Positions 1 through 5,893 of a stretch of 6,918 nucleotides of DNA are shown one piece after another. Each line of letters opens with the position of its first letter. Within the stretch, counting starts at the first letter, position 1. Made by a program: the position numbers and the translations under genes. Below the pieces are notes generated by a model, which ran no database searches, was not told the DNA's origin, and saw only the letters and a program-made list of their open reading frames with translations. Origin of the DNA: an uncultured Oceanospirillaceae bacterium (GTDB lineage Bacteria; Pseudomonadota; Gammaproteobacteria; Pseudomonadales; Oceanobacteraceae); NCBI GenBank assembly GCA_937974825.1, contig CALJVD010000172.1:1-6918 (forward strand), given 5' to 3'.

Positions 1-39
1 TTTGAAATGGTTTCTTTACTACAAGCAATGGAAGGTTAA
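1..39 (+). CDS. ribH: 3' end of ribH, 6,7-dimethyl-8-ribityllumazine synthase (partial)
   Basis: Only the last 12 codons and the TAA stop are present, reading FEMVSLLQAMEG. The EM-x-x-L-L-x-A-M pattern resembles the C-terminal helix of lumazine synthase (E. coli RibH ends in a similar EMINVLKAI stretch). The following gene is nusB, and ribH-nusB is the usual order in gammaproteobacteria. Lumazine synthase makes the penultimate intermediate of riboflavin synthesis. The final codons also hold the nusB ribosome binding site (GGAAGG, 30-35), so the two genes are probably translated from one message. The call rests on context plus a very short peptide. Confidence 0.75.
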   Translation, partial: FEMVSLLQAMEG

Positions 40-42
40 CCC

Positions 43-483
43 ATGTCAAAAGCCACCCCCGCAGCCCGTCGTAAGGCTCGGCATTATGCGGTACAAGCAC
101 TGTACCAATGGCAAATGGCAGGAGCTGACTTAATTAGCATCGAAACAGAGTTTCGTACAGACAATGACATGAGCAAAGTCGACTTGGAATACTTCAACGA
201 CGTACTGCATGGTATTCCTCGCGAAAAGTCTAATATCGATGAAAAAGTAACGCCTCTTTTAGATCGTCGTCTTGATGAGATGACCCCGGTAGAGTTAGCC
301 ATCGTACGCCTTGGTGCTTACGAAATGATTTACCGTGTTGATGTTCCATACAAAGTGGTCATCAACGAAGCGATCGAGCTTACCAAAAAGTTTGGTGCAA
401 CCGATGGCCATAAGTTTATTAACGGAGTGTTAGATAAGCTGGCTCAACGTGAGCGCAAAGTCGAGATTCGCGGTCCCCGTTAA
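43..483 (+). CDS. nusB: Transcription antitermination factor NusB
   Basis: NusB pairs with NusE (ribosomal protein S10), binds boxA RNA and supports antitermination on rRNA operons; it is cytoplasmic. The 146-residue protein has the family's usual length (E. coli 139). It starts with the arginine-rich segment AARRKARHYAVQALYQWQ (residues 7-24), which forms the boxA-binding surface in the family. It carries the hallmark C-terminal block VPYKVVINEAIELTKKFG followed by HKFINGVLDKLA (about residues 101-134). The ATG at 43 follows GGAAGG (30-35) at 7 nt and begins 3 nt after the ribH stop. thiL follows 21 nt downstream. A ribH-nusB-thiL transcription unit is typical of gammaproteobacteria. Nothing is unusual here. 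Confidence 0.97.
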   Translation: MSKATPAARRKARHYAVQALYQWQMAGADLISIETEFRTDNDMSKVDLEYFNDVLHGIPREKSNIDEKVTPLLDRRLDEMTPVELAIVRLGAYEMIYRVDVPYKVVINEAIELTKKFGATDGHKFINGVLDKLAQRERKVEIRGPR

Positions 484-504
484 ACAACAGTGGAGCTTAG
501 GAAG

Positions 505-1458
505 ATGAGCGCTCAATCAGCCAATGAATTTGCATTGATTAAGCAGTTTTTCAGCCAAGGCTTTCCACTGCACAAAAATACTGTGGTGGCTGTGGGTGAC
601 GACTGTTCTGTCGTTACCCCGCCTAAACAGCACGCCCTAGCACAAAGTATTGATACCTTTGTTGCCAACATACACTTTCCCGCTAACGCTCCAGCCGAAC
701 TGATTGCCGAGCGCTGCTTACGCTGTGCTACATCAGACTTAGCCGCGATGGGTGCTCTGCCCTACGGATTTCATTTAGGTTTAACACTGCCGAATGCCAA
801 TACCGATTGGTTGATTCAATTTAGCCAAGGACTTAGAAGTTGTGCACATGCAATGAATATCAGTTTACTCGGAGGCGACACGACAAAAGGCTCTGAGCTT
901 GTCATTAGCATGGTGGTATTCGGTTGGGTTCCAGACGGTAAAGCGCTGCGCAGGGACGGTGCTCGAGTCGGGGACGATATTTGGGTATCCGATACCATTG
1001 GTCGAGCTGCGCTGGCCTTGCCTCAAGTGTTGAACCAGCCCGATGATACTTCTGGGTTTGCCCAACATTATTATTACCCACAGATTCAAATACCTTTGTC
1101 CATACAGCTACTCGATAAAGCCACCAGCTGCATGGATATCTCTGACGGCTTATTGCAAGATGCAGCCCATATTGCCAGAGCATCTCAGGTTAGCTTTGCT
1201 CTTGATGCCGATTGCATCCCAACAGCGGTCGATCAAGGCGATCCGCAATGGGTAACTTGCCTTACTGGCGGTGATGACTATCAACTATTATTCACGGCAC
1301 CTGCCGAGCAACATAACGATATATTCAACCTAGGTGCTGACCACAGCGGCTTACGTTGCATTGGTAAAGTGATAGAAGCGAGTGCAGAGCCTGTAACTCT
1401 TCATAAAAACAACCAAAAAATACTGCTGCCGGAACATAAAGGCTTTTTACACTTCTAA
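505..1458 (+). CDS. thiL: Thiamine-monophosphate kinase ThiL
   Basis: ThiL phosphorylates thiamine monophosphate with ATP to give thiamine diphosphate, the active cofactor. The 317-residue protein shows the family motifs in order: GDDCSVV (31-37, metal and nucleotide binding), SIDTFVANIHF (49-58, substrate side), CATSDLAAMGA (74-84), LLGGDTTKG (121-129), MDISDGLLQD (210-219) and GGDDYQLLF (255-263). The last corresponds to the more usual GGEDYE, a mild variant. The reading frame is open from a GTG at 490, but the ATG at 505 is preferred: GGAG (492-495) sits 9 nt before it, and the protein then begins MSAQSANEFALI, matching the E. coli GEFSLI start. pgpA, the usual E. coli neighbour downstream, is replaced by a SIMPL-domain gene. 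Confidence 0.96.
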   Translation: MSAQSANEFALIKQFFSQGFPLHKNTVVAVGDDCSVVTPPKQHALAQSIDTFVANIHFPANAPAELIAERCLRCATSDLAAMGALPYGFHLGLTLPNANTDWLIQFSQGLRSCAHAMNISLLGGDTTKGSELVISMVVFGWVPDGKALRRDGARVGDDIWVSDTIGRAALALPQVLNQPDDTSGFAQHYYYPQIQIPLSIQLLDKATSCMDISDGLLQDAAHIARASQVSFALDADCIPTAVDQGDPQWVTCLTGGDDYQLLFTAPAEQHNDIFNLGADHSGLRCIGKVIEASAEPVTLHKNNQKILLPEHKGFLHF

Positions 1459-1486
1459 GCCTCAATACCCTTAAGAGATTCCTATT

Positions 1487-2188
1487 ATGAAAAACACACA
1501 ATTTGCTCTTATCCTTACGCTTGTTAGTGCACTCTTTTTAGCCATGCCCGCTAGCGCCAAGGATCGCTATATTAACATCAGCGGCGAAGGGCAAGTAGAG
1601 GCCTGGCCCGACTATTTAACCATTCAAATTTTAGTCAGTGCTGAAGATAAAACCGCTAGCTTAGCAAAGCAGAAAGTCGACATTGCCATGAACTCTTTAT
1701 TACAAATCACCGAAAGTTTGGTGATTGATGAAGATAGTATTGAAGCAGCTCGACTCACTAATCAGCCTGTATATGAATGGGTAAACAGCAAGCGCCACCT
1801 TCGCGGCGAAAAGGTGTCTCGTCATGTTGAAATCACTTTGCGTAACTTAGAAAGCCATACACCTTTATTGCACCAGTTGCTGCAGCAAGAGCACATTCAT
1901 GTTCAACATACCCAAAGTGGCTTTGATGATCCTGCAGCCCTTAGCTTAAAAGCGACCAACCTTGCTTTACAGCAAGCGAAGCACAAGGCTGAAAGCATGA
2001 CCAAAACTCTAGGCGTACGCTTAGGTAAAGTCATTAGCATTGATGAGCAAGTGCAACACTTCACGCCCTTAAGAGCCGAAGCACGTATGCTTAAAAGTGC
2101 TGACAGCGCAGAGATCGCACCTGCACCTATGTTACTGCAAAAACACACCATTAATGGCCGCGTACAAGTTCGGTTTCAGTTAAAATAA
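1487..2188 (+). CDS. Secreted SIMPL domain (DUF541) protein, YggE-like
   Basis: The 233-residue protein starts with a classic Sec signal peptide: KN, a hydrophobic core FALILTLVSALFLAM, then PASA with probable cleavage after residue 24. The mature part is one SIMPL/DUF541 domain (about 27-233), beginning with the typical YINISGEGQVEAWPDYLTI and including the conserved KATNLALQQAKHKAESMTKTLG helix (about 156-177). It should be periplasmic. SIMPL proteins are poorly understood; E. coli YggE has been linked to resistance to oxidative stress, and others occur as oligomeric rings or surface proteins. The ATG follows AAGAGA (1473-1478) at 8 nt. It lies 28 nt after thiL and 1 nt before the DUF1653 gene, so it is probably in the same operon. 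The precise function is not known. Confidence 0.9.
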   Translation: MKNTQFALILTLVSALFLAMPASAKDRYINISGEGQVEAWPDYLTIQILVSAEDKTASLAKQKVDIAMNSLLQITESLVIDEDSIEAARLTNQPVYEWVNSKRHLRGEKVSRHVEITLRNLESHTPLLHQLLQQEHIHVQHTQSGFDDPAALSLKATNLALQQAKHKAESMTKTLGVRLGKVISIDEQVQHFTPLRAEARMLKSADSAEIAPAPMLLQKHTINGRVQVRFQLK

Positions 2189-2189
2189 T

Positions 2190-2441
2190 ATGAAACCTTT
2201 GCACTTAACCCAAGGGATTTACCGCCATTACAAGGGCAAGGACTACCAAGTTCTTGGCCTTGTTCAGCATAGTGAAACTCAAGAGCACCTAGTGCTGTAT
2301 AAAGCTCTCTATGGTGATTATTCTTTATGGGTAAGACCACTCTCTATGTTTACAGAAACGGTAACCACCGAACAGGGCACAGTGCCACGTTTTAAATTAA
2401 CCTTACCGCTAGAAGAGCACAAAAGTGACGCCAGCCATTAA
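2190..2441 (+). CDS. DUF1653 domain protein
   Basis: A small 83-residue cytoplasmic protein, nearly all one DUF1653 domain. It shows the family signature GIYRHYKGKDYQVLG (9-23), HSETQEHLVLYKALYGD (27-43) and LWVRPLSMFTE (46-56). The family is uncharacterised; its compact basic-aromatic N-terminal motif (YRHYKG) is the conserved face. No signal peptide or membrane segment is visible. The ATG comes 1 nt after the SIMPL stop and has no convincing Shine-Dalgarno sequence, so translation is probably coupled to the upstream gene. Its 3' end overlaps ybaK by 17 nt in a different frame. The charged tail (EEHKSDASH) lies outside the domain, and its codons hold the ybaK ribosome binding site. Confidence 0.92.
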   Translation: MKPLHLTQGIYRHYKGKDYQVLGLVQHSETQEHLVLYKALYGDYSLWVRPLSMFTETVTTEQGTVPRFKLTLPLEEHKSDASH

Positions 2442-2901
2442 CCTTGCCAAGAAATCAAATATTCAATACCAGGTACTTGAATACGAACATGACCCTAGCT
2501 GCCAATCTTATGGCGAAGAAGCCGCTCAAGCACTGGGCATGGATCCCTCTCAAGTATTCAAAACTTTATTGGTTGGGTTAACGGGCCATAAAAGTAATTT
2601 AGCAGTGGCTGTATTACCTGTGTCGCATCAATTGAATTTAAAGTCTATCGCTAAAGCACTAGGGGCTAAAAAAGCTGAAATGGCCGATCCTAAATTGGCC
2701 GAGAAAACAACAGGCTATGTCGTCGGTGGCATCAGCCCTTTGGGACAAAAGAAGCGTTTACCAACCATTATTGATAGCAGTGCCGAACACTACAGACAAA
2801 TTGCTGTGAGCGCTGGTAAACGTGGCTTAGATATACAGCTTAGCCCTCAAGACTTGGCACAGTTAACCCAAGCAAATTTTGCGCATATAATCTCAGATTA
2901 A
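2425..2901 (+). CDS. ybaK: Cys-tRNA(Pro)/Cys-tRNA(Cys) deacylase YbaK
   Basis: YbaK is a free-standing editing enzyme that hydrolyses Cys-tRNA(Pro) formed in error by prolyl-tRNA synthetase. The 158-residue protein follows E. coli YbaK (159 aa) closely from MTPA through LGMDPSQVFKTLLV, AKALGAKKAEMADP (about 77-89), TTGYVVGGISPLGQKKRLPTIID (95-117) and GKRGLDIQL (131-139). Lys46 in QVFKTLL is at the place of the essential lysine of the family, and GGISPLG (101-107) is the GxxxP loop. The start is a GTG at 2425, supported by the purine-rich AGAAGAG (2411-2417) 7 nt upstream and by the conserved MTPA N-terminus. It overlaps the DUF1653 gene by 17 nt, which indicates translational coupling. It is the last gene of the compact run. 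Confidence 0.96.
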   Translation: MTPAINLAKKSNIQYQVLEYEHDPSCQSYGEEAAQALGMDPSQVFKTLLVGLTGHKSNLAVAVLPVSHQLNLKSIAKALGAKKAEMADPKLAEKTTGYVVGGISPLGQKKRLPTIIDSSAEHYRQIAVSAGKRGLDIQLSPQDLAQLTQANFAHIISD

Positions 2902-2968
2902 CGCTTATTCCTTTACCCTTTGCTTTTGCTTGGGCAGAATAGCATCTTTGCTTTAATTAACTCTGATC

Positions 2969-3400
2969 ATGCCGGCACTTCGTACTTACATTATTATTCT
3001 TCTAATGGGCTTTTTAAGCGCCTGTTCGCTGACGGCTACCCAGCCGGAACTAGAACAGCCTAAACAAGAAGAACACAAAACCCCTGAGACAACTCCTATC
3101 ATCATAGAGCCAGTTAAGCCTGTGGCTTATGAAGAGGTGGTATCGCCTGGTGTGTTTATTGTGGAAGTACGCTCTGAGAGTAACAACCAACAGGGCATTA
3201 ATGGTAACGATCTTTTGCTTATGCAACAGTTATGGCAAAAGCGTACTAATGAATTATGTCAGTATGGCTATCGTGGTGACTCAGCTATTATCACTGCCAC
3301 ACAAGCCCGTATTGAAGCACTGCATTGTGATGCAATAGACTGTGCTAGCGACATCTTGGTTTCGGGCATTGTTTGGTGTCACCAGCGTTATAGTCTCTAA
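2969..3400 (+). CDS. Small lipoprotein of unknown function
   Basis: I do not recognise the family. The 143-residue protein has a type II signal peptide: R5, hydrophobic YIIILLMGF, and a lipobox LSAC with the lipidated Cys at 19. Residue +2 is Ser, which does not suggest inner-membrane retention, so the outer membrane is likely. A proline/glutamate-rich linker (about 25-57) leads to a small domain (about 58-143), GVFIVEVRSE ... LLLMQQLWQKRTNELCQYGYRG, with cysteines at 97, 120, 125 and 137 that could form two disulfides in the periplasm. An in-frame TAA at 2954-2956 means the ATG at 2969 is the only standard start, yet no good Shine-Dalgarno precedes it. It lies 67 nt after ybaK and may have its own promoter. 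It ends 1 nt from the convergent fumC stop. Confidence 0.75.
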   Translation: MPALRTYIIILLMGFLSACSLTATQPELEQPKQEEHKTPETTPIIIEPVKPVAYEEVVSPGVFIVEVRSESNNQQGINGNDLLLMQQLWQKRTNELCQYGYRGDSAIITATQARIEALHCDAIDCASDILVSGIVWCHQRYSL

Positions 3401-3401
3401 G

Positions 3402-4775
3402 TTACTTTCCTGTTAAACCTTTAGGGTCTAATAAACCTTCTAATTCTTCTCTACTTAAGTCGGTATTCTCTAACGCTACTTCTATAATAGGTCGCTTCTC
3501 TGCATAGGCTTGCTTAGCAATAGCGGCCGCTTGTTTGTAGCCAATGATTGGATTGAGCGCGGTAACCAATATTGGATTGCGCGTTAATGCCTTGGTTAAG
3601 TTATCTTCTTGCACAGTGAACCCAGCAATAGCTTTGTCTGCCAGTAAACGACTGGCATTAGCAAGTAAGCTTAGGCTTTCACAAAGATTACGTGCCACTA
3701 ACGGCAACATGACATTTAATTCAAAGTTACCCGATTGCCCAGCCACTGTTATAGCCGCATCGTTACCAATAACTTGTGCTGCCACCATGGCACTGGCTTC
3801 TGGAATGACTGGGTTCACTTTACCTGGCATTATGGACGAACCTGGCTGAAGGGCTGGCAGTTCGATTTCGCCTAATCCTGATAATGGCCCTGAATTCATC
3901 CAACGTAAGTCATTCGATATTTTCATAATGCTCACGGCCGTTGCTTTAAGTAACCCCGATAACGCCACTGCTGTATCTTGACTGGCAATTAATGCGAATT
4001 GATTGTCGGCTGGCTCGAAGGTTAACCCTGTTAAATGGGTAAGCTCCTTGCAAAATCTCTGTGAAAATTCTGCTAGAGCATTAACACCTGTGCCAATTGC
4101 GGTGCCTCCTTGTGCTACTTTCTGCACGCTCGGCTGAACGTTACGTAAATGATTAATATTCAATTCAAGCTGCGCCGCCCATGACATTAGGCTTTGATCC
4201 ATACGAATAGGCATGGCATCCATCAAATGCGTACGCCCGGTTTTTACGTAGTCTGATAGCGCTGCAGCCTTCTGTTCAATGACAGTTTGTAAGTGGACTA
4301 GCGCAGGAATCAGCTCATTTTCCAGTAATAATGCTGCACTCAGATGAATAGCGGTCGGAATAGTATCGTTACTGCTTTGACTGCAATTAACATGATCATT
4401 TGCATTTACTTCGTAACCTAACTTTTTACTGGCAAGATTCGCTAATACTTCGTTAGCGTTCATGTTAGTACTTGTACCAGAGCCGGTTTGAAACACATCC
4501 ACGGGGAAGTGTTGCATAAGATGTTCGTCTTTAAGAAGTGCATCGACGGAATGAATAATAGCCGTAGCGATATCTTCACTAATGGCATCTAAGGAAGCAT
4601 TGGCAAGGGCAGCGGAGCGTTTAATCTTTAATAAAGCACGTATAAATATTAGAGGGAGGGGTTGATGGCTTATTGGAAAGTTATTGATGGCTCTTTGGGT
4701 TTGTGCACCATATAACGAGTTTATTGGTACGGCTAATTCACCCATACCATCCTGTTCAATTCTGAACTTGCTCAT
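3402..4775 (-). CDS. fumC: Class II fumarate hydratase (FumC, FumC1-like)
   Basis: Iron-independent fumarase, interconverting fumarate and malate in the TCA cycle; cytoplasmic homotetramer. The 457-residue length is typical. Motifs in order: GELAVPINSLYGAQTQRA (12-29), TGSGTSTNMNANEV (97-110), SQSSNDTIPTA (132-142), the TGRTHLMDAMP segment (179-189) with the relay His183, and the superfamily signature GSSIMPGKVNP (312-322) with the catalytic serine. Gly at 318 and GQSGNFELNVM argue for fumarase rather than aspartase, which has PAKVNP. THLMDAMP and NPVIPEA recall Pseudomonas FumC1, the iron-repressed type, rather than E. coli FumC. The ATG at 4775 has AGGGAG (4783-4788) at 7 nt. The alpha/beta hydrolase lies 67 nt upstream on the same strand. 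A 20-bp inverted repeat touches the ribosome binding site. Confidence 0.94.
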   Translation of the reverse strand: MSKFRIEQDGMGELAVPINSLYGAQTQRAINNFPISHQPLPLIFIRALLKIKRSAALANASLDAISEDIATAIIHSVDALLKDEHLMQHFPVDVFQTGSGTSTNMNANEVLANLASKKLGYEVNANDHVNCSQSSNDTIPTAIHLSAALLLENELIPALVHLQTVIEQKAAALSDYVKTGRTHLMDAMPIRMDQSLMSWAAQLELNINHLRNVQPSVQKVAQGGTAIGTGVNALAEFSQRFCKELTHLTGLTFEPADNQFALIASQDTAVALSGLLKATAVSIMKISNDLRWMNSGPLSGLGEIELPALQPGSSIMPGKVNPVIPEASAMVAAQVIGNDAAITVAGQSGNFELNVMLPLVARNLCESLSLLANASRLLADKAIAGFTVQEDNLTKALTRNPILVTALNPIIGYKQAAAIAKQAYAEKRPIIEVALENTDLSREELEGLLDPKGLTGK

Positions 4776-4786
4776 ACGCCCACTCC

Positions 4787-4806
4787 CTAATAATGTGTCT
4801 TATTAG
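4787..4806. promoter_or_regulatory. Inverted repeat upstream of fumC, possible operator or leader hairpin
   Basis: On the minus strand, CTAATAA and TTATTAG form perfect 7-bp arms around GACACA. The downstream arm runs directly into the fumC ribosome binding site AGGGAG (4788-4783). It could be a dimeric repressor site, or in RNA a weak AT-rich hairpin next to the ribosome site. No T-run follows, so it is not a terminator. It is only a partial match to the Fur consensus. Confidence 0.35.
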
Positions 4807-4842
4807 AGAGTAGCACCATTGGTATTAATGAGATAGAAAACC

Positions 4843-5778
4843 TTATAAGCTATTTAGGAAGGCACGATACACTTGTGCTGACTCATTAGGTACTTCCATC
4901 ATAGGCATATGCCCAACATCTTCAAAGATATGTACTTGCACATTAGAAATTCCTGCTTTCCAAATGGGTACGGCACTAATATCTAACAAGCGATCTTTAT
5001 CGCCCCACCACACCATTGAAGGTGCAATTAACATATCAAGTTGGTCTTGAACGTAATCGCTTTGTGAAAAGTCATTAAATATTTTTTCTAACTGATGACG
5101 ACGACTGATATAGCCATTGCTAAGTGCCTCAAGCACTATATCCGGCGTAAAAGGACGCTTATGCATGGTCATAGCAAAGAAGGCGTCAAAATCTTGTCGG
5201 TTATTAATCAAGAAAGGGTTATCACCTTGCTCAATCATTTTGTATAAGTCACTTGGTTCAGGTGACATTACACCAGCCGCATCTACCATCACCGCCGATA
5301 AAGTTTTATCGGGGTAATCAATTGCCAGTCTAGCAGTTAAGAAACCGCCCATTGAGTTGCCAATAAAATGCGCTTGTTCAATACCTAGCTCATCAAGTAA
5401 AGCAACTACACGCTTCGCTTGTGCAGGCATGCTGTAACTCCACTCTTCTTTGAAAGGAGTATCACCATGCCCGGCTAAGTCAGGCACTACCAATTGATAA
5501 TCATCAGTAAAGTATTTAGCAAAACGGTTCCAAATATTCTTGTTAGAACTGTATCCATGCAGCATCACAATAGTGGGTTTAGTGGGGTTGTCATTGATAT
5601 AGTAAGCGATATTCATCTCACCAATATCCGCTGTCTTAGCTTCTAACCCTGCAACGCTGGATTCTATAGCCATGCTTTTATCATAAATTACCTGCCCTAC
5701 TTCACCGTAATTACTCAGTAATCCACCGAATAAAAACATGGCCAACAAGGGAAGGGTTAATGCGAGTGTTTTCTTCAT
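4843..5778 (-). CDS. Alpha/beta hydrolase with N-terminal signal or membrane anchor
   Basis: The 311-residue protein begins MKK followed by a hydrophobic segment (about 4-22). This can be an uncleaved anchor or a signal peptide; I see no lipobox and no clear AxA site. The rest is an alpha/beta-hydrolase fold: strand and oxyanion loop IVMLHGYSSNK (70-80), PDLAGHGDT (99-107), nucleophile elbow GNSMGG (140-145) with Ser142, acid loop WWGDKDRLLD (257-266) with Asp262 the likely triad acid, and EDVGHMP (286-292) with His290. The triad is complete, so it is probably active as an esterase, lipase or similar, acting in the periplasm or at the membrane. The substrate cannot be read from sequence. A weak AGG (5786-5788) lies 7 nt before the ATG. 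It shares a promoter region with the divergent M48 protease. Confidence 0.9.
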   Translation of the reverse strand: MKKTLALTLPLLAMFLFGGLLSNYGEVGQVIYDKSMAIESSVAGLEAKTADIGEMNIAYYINDNPTKPTIVMLHGYSSNKNIWNRFAKYFTDDYQLVVPDLAGHGDTPFKEEWSYSMPAQAKRVVALLDELGIEQAHFIGNSMGGFLTARLAIDYPDKTLSAVMVDAAGVMSPEPSDLYKMIEQGDNPFLINNRQDFDAFFAMTMHKRPFTPDIVLEALSNGYISRRHQLEKIFNDFSQSDYVQDQLDMLIAPSMVWWGDKDRLLDISAVPIWKAGISNVQVHIFEDVGHMPMMEVPNESAQVYRAFLNSL

Positions 5779-5812
5779 AGAAATGCCTAGATTATTATTG
5801 TGTTAAGTTGTA

Positions 5813-5840
5813 GTTATACCTTTAATGGGTGGTGTATTAA
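5813..5840 (-). promoter_or_regulatory. Predicted sigma70 promoter of the alpha/beta hydrolase gene
   Basis: On the minus strand, TTAATA (5840-5835, 4 of 6 matches), a 16-nt spacer and TATAAC (5818-5813, 5 of 6). Transcription would begin near 5805, giving a leader of about 27 nt. The -35 overlaps the -35 of the M48 promoter by 4 bp, so the two may compete for polymerase or share an operator. fumC could be read from this promoter too, since no terminator lies between the two genes. Confidence 0.45.
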
Positions 5841-5865
5841 CAGGTTAAATCAGGCAAAATAAAAT
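5837..5865 (+). promoter_or_regulatory. Predicted sigma70 promoter of the M48 protease gene
   Basis: TTAACA at 5837-5842 (5 of 6 matches to TTGACA), a 17-nt spacer and TAAAAT at 5860-5865 (5 of 6 to TATAAT). This predicts transcription starting near 5872 and a leader of roughly 22 nt before the ATG at 5894. Its -35 overlaps that of the divergent hydrolase promoter. Confidence 0.65.
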
Positions 5866-5872
5866 CAACAAT

Positions 5873-5884
5873 CAATGTACATTG
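5873..5884. promoter_or_regulatory. 12-bp perfect palindrome at the M48 leader
   Basis: CAATGTACATTG reads the same on both strands. It covers the predicted first transcribed bases of the M48 message and its last base starts the GGAG ribosome binding site. Its position suits a repressor operator, but no known site is recognised and chance is possible. Confidence 0.3.
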
Positions 5885-5893
5885 GAGTCCTTA

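Noticed and set aside
490..504. GTG at 490 as the thiL start
   Set aside because: It would put the Shine-Dalgarno GGAG inside the coding region and add five residues not expected from the E. coli N-terminus; the ATG at 505 is better.
905..1183. Open reading frames on the minus strand inside thiL
   Set aside because: They lie opposite a well-conserved gene, have no ribosome binding site that I can see and resemble no family; they are shadows.
2888..2900. Palindrome TAATCT-C-AGATTA at the end of ybaK as a terminator or operator
   Set aside because: The 1-nt centre cannot form a hairpin loop, no T-run follows, and it lies within the conserved coding end of ybaK; chance is the simplest reading.
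2918..2954. Direct repeat CTTTGCTTT (2918-2926 and 2946-2954) and a promoter-like TTGCTT / TTTAAT pair before the lipoprotein
   Set aside because: The repeat is short and low in complexity, and the promoter pair has a 20-nt spacer, too long for a confident sigma70 call. A promoter here remains possible but is not shown.
3402..4775. Aspartate ammonia-lyase instead of fumarase
   Set aside because: The signature reads PGKVNP and is followed by GQSGNFELNVM, as in fumarases; aspartases have PAKVNP.
5882..5893. TTG at 5882 as the M48 protease start
   Set aside because: The GGAG site overlaps this codon and sits 6 nt before the ATG at 5894, which gives a normal lipoprotein signal peptide.
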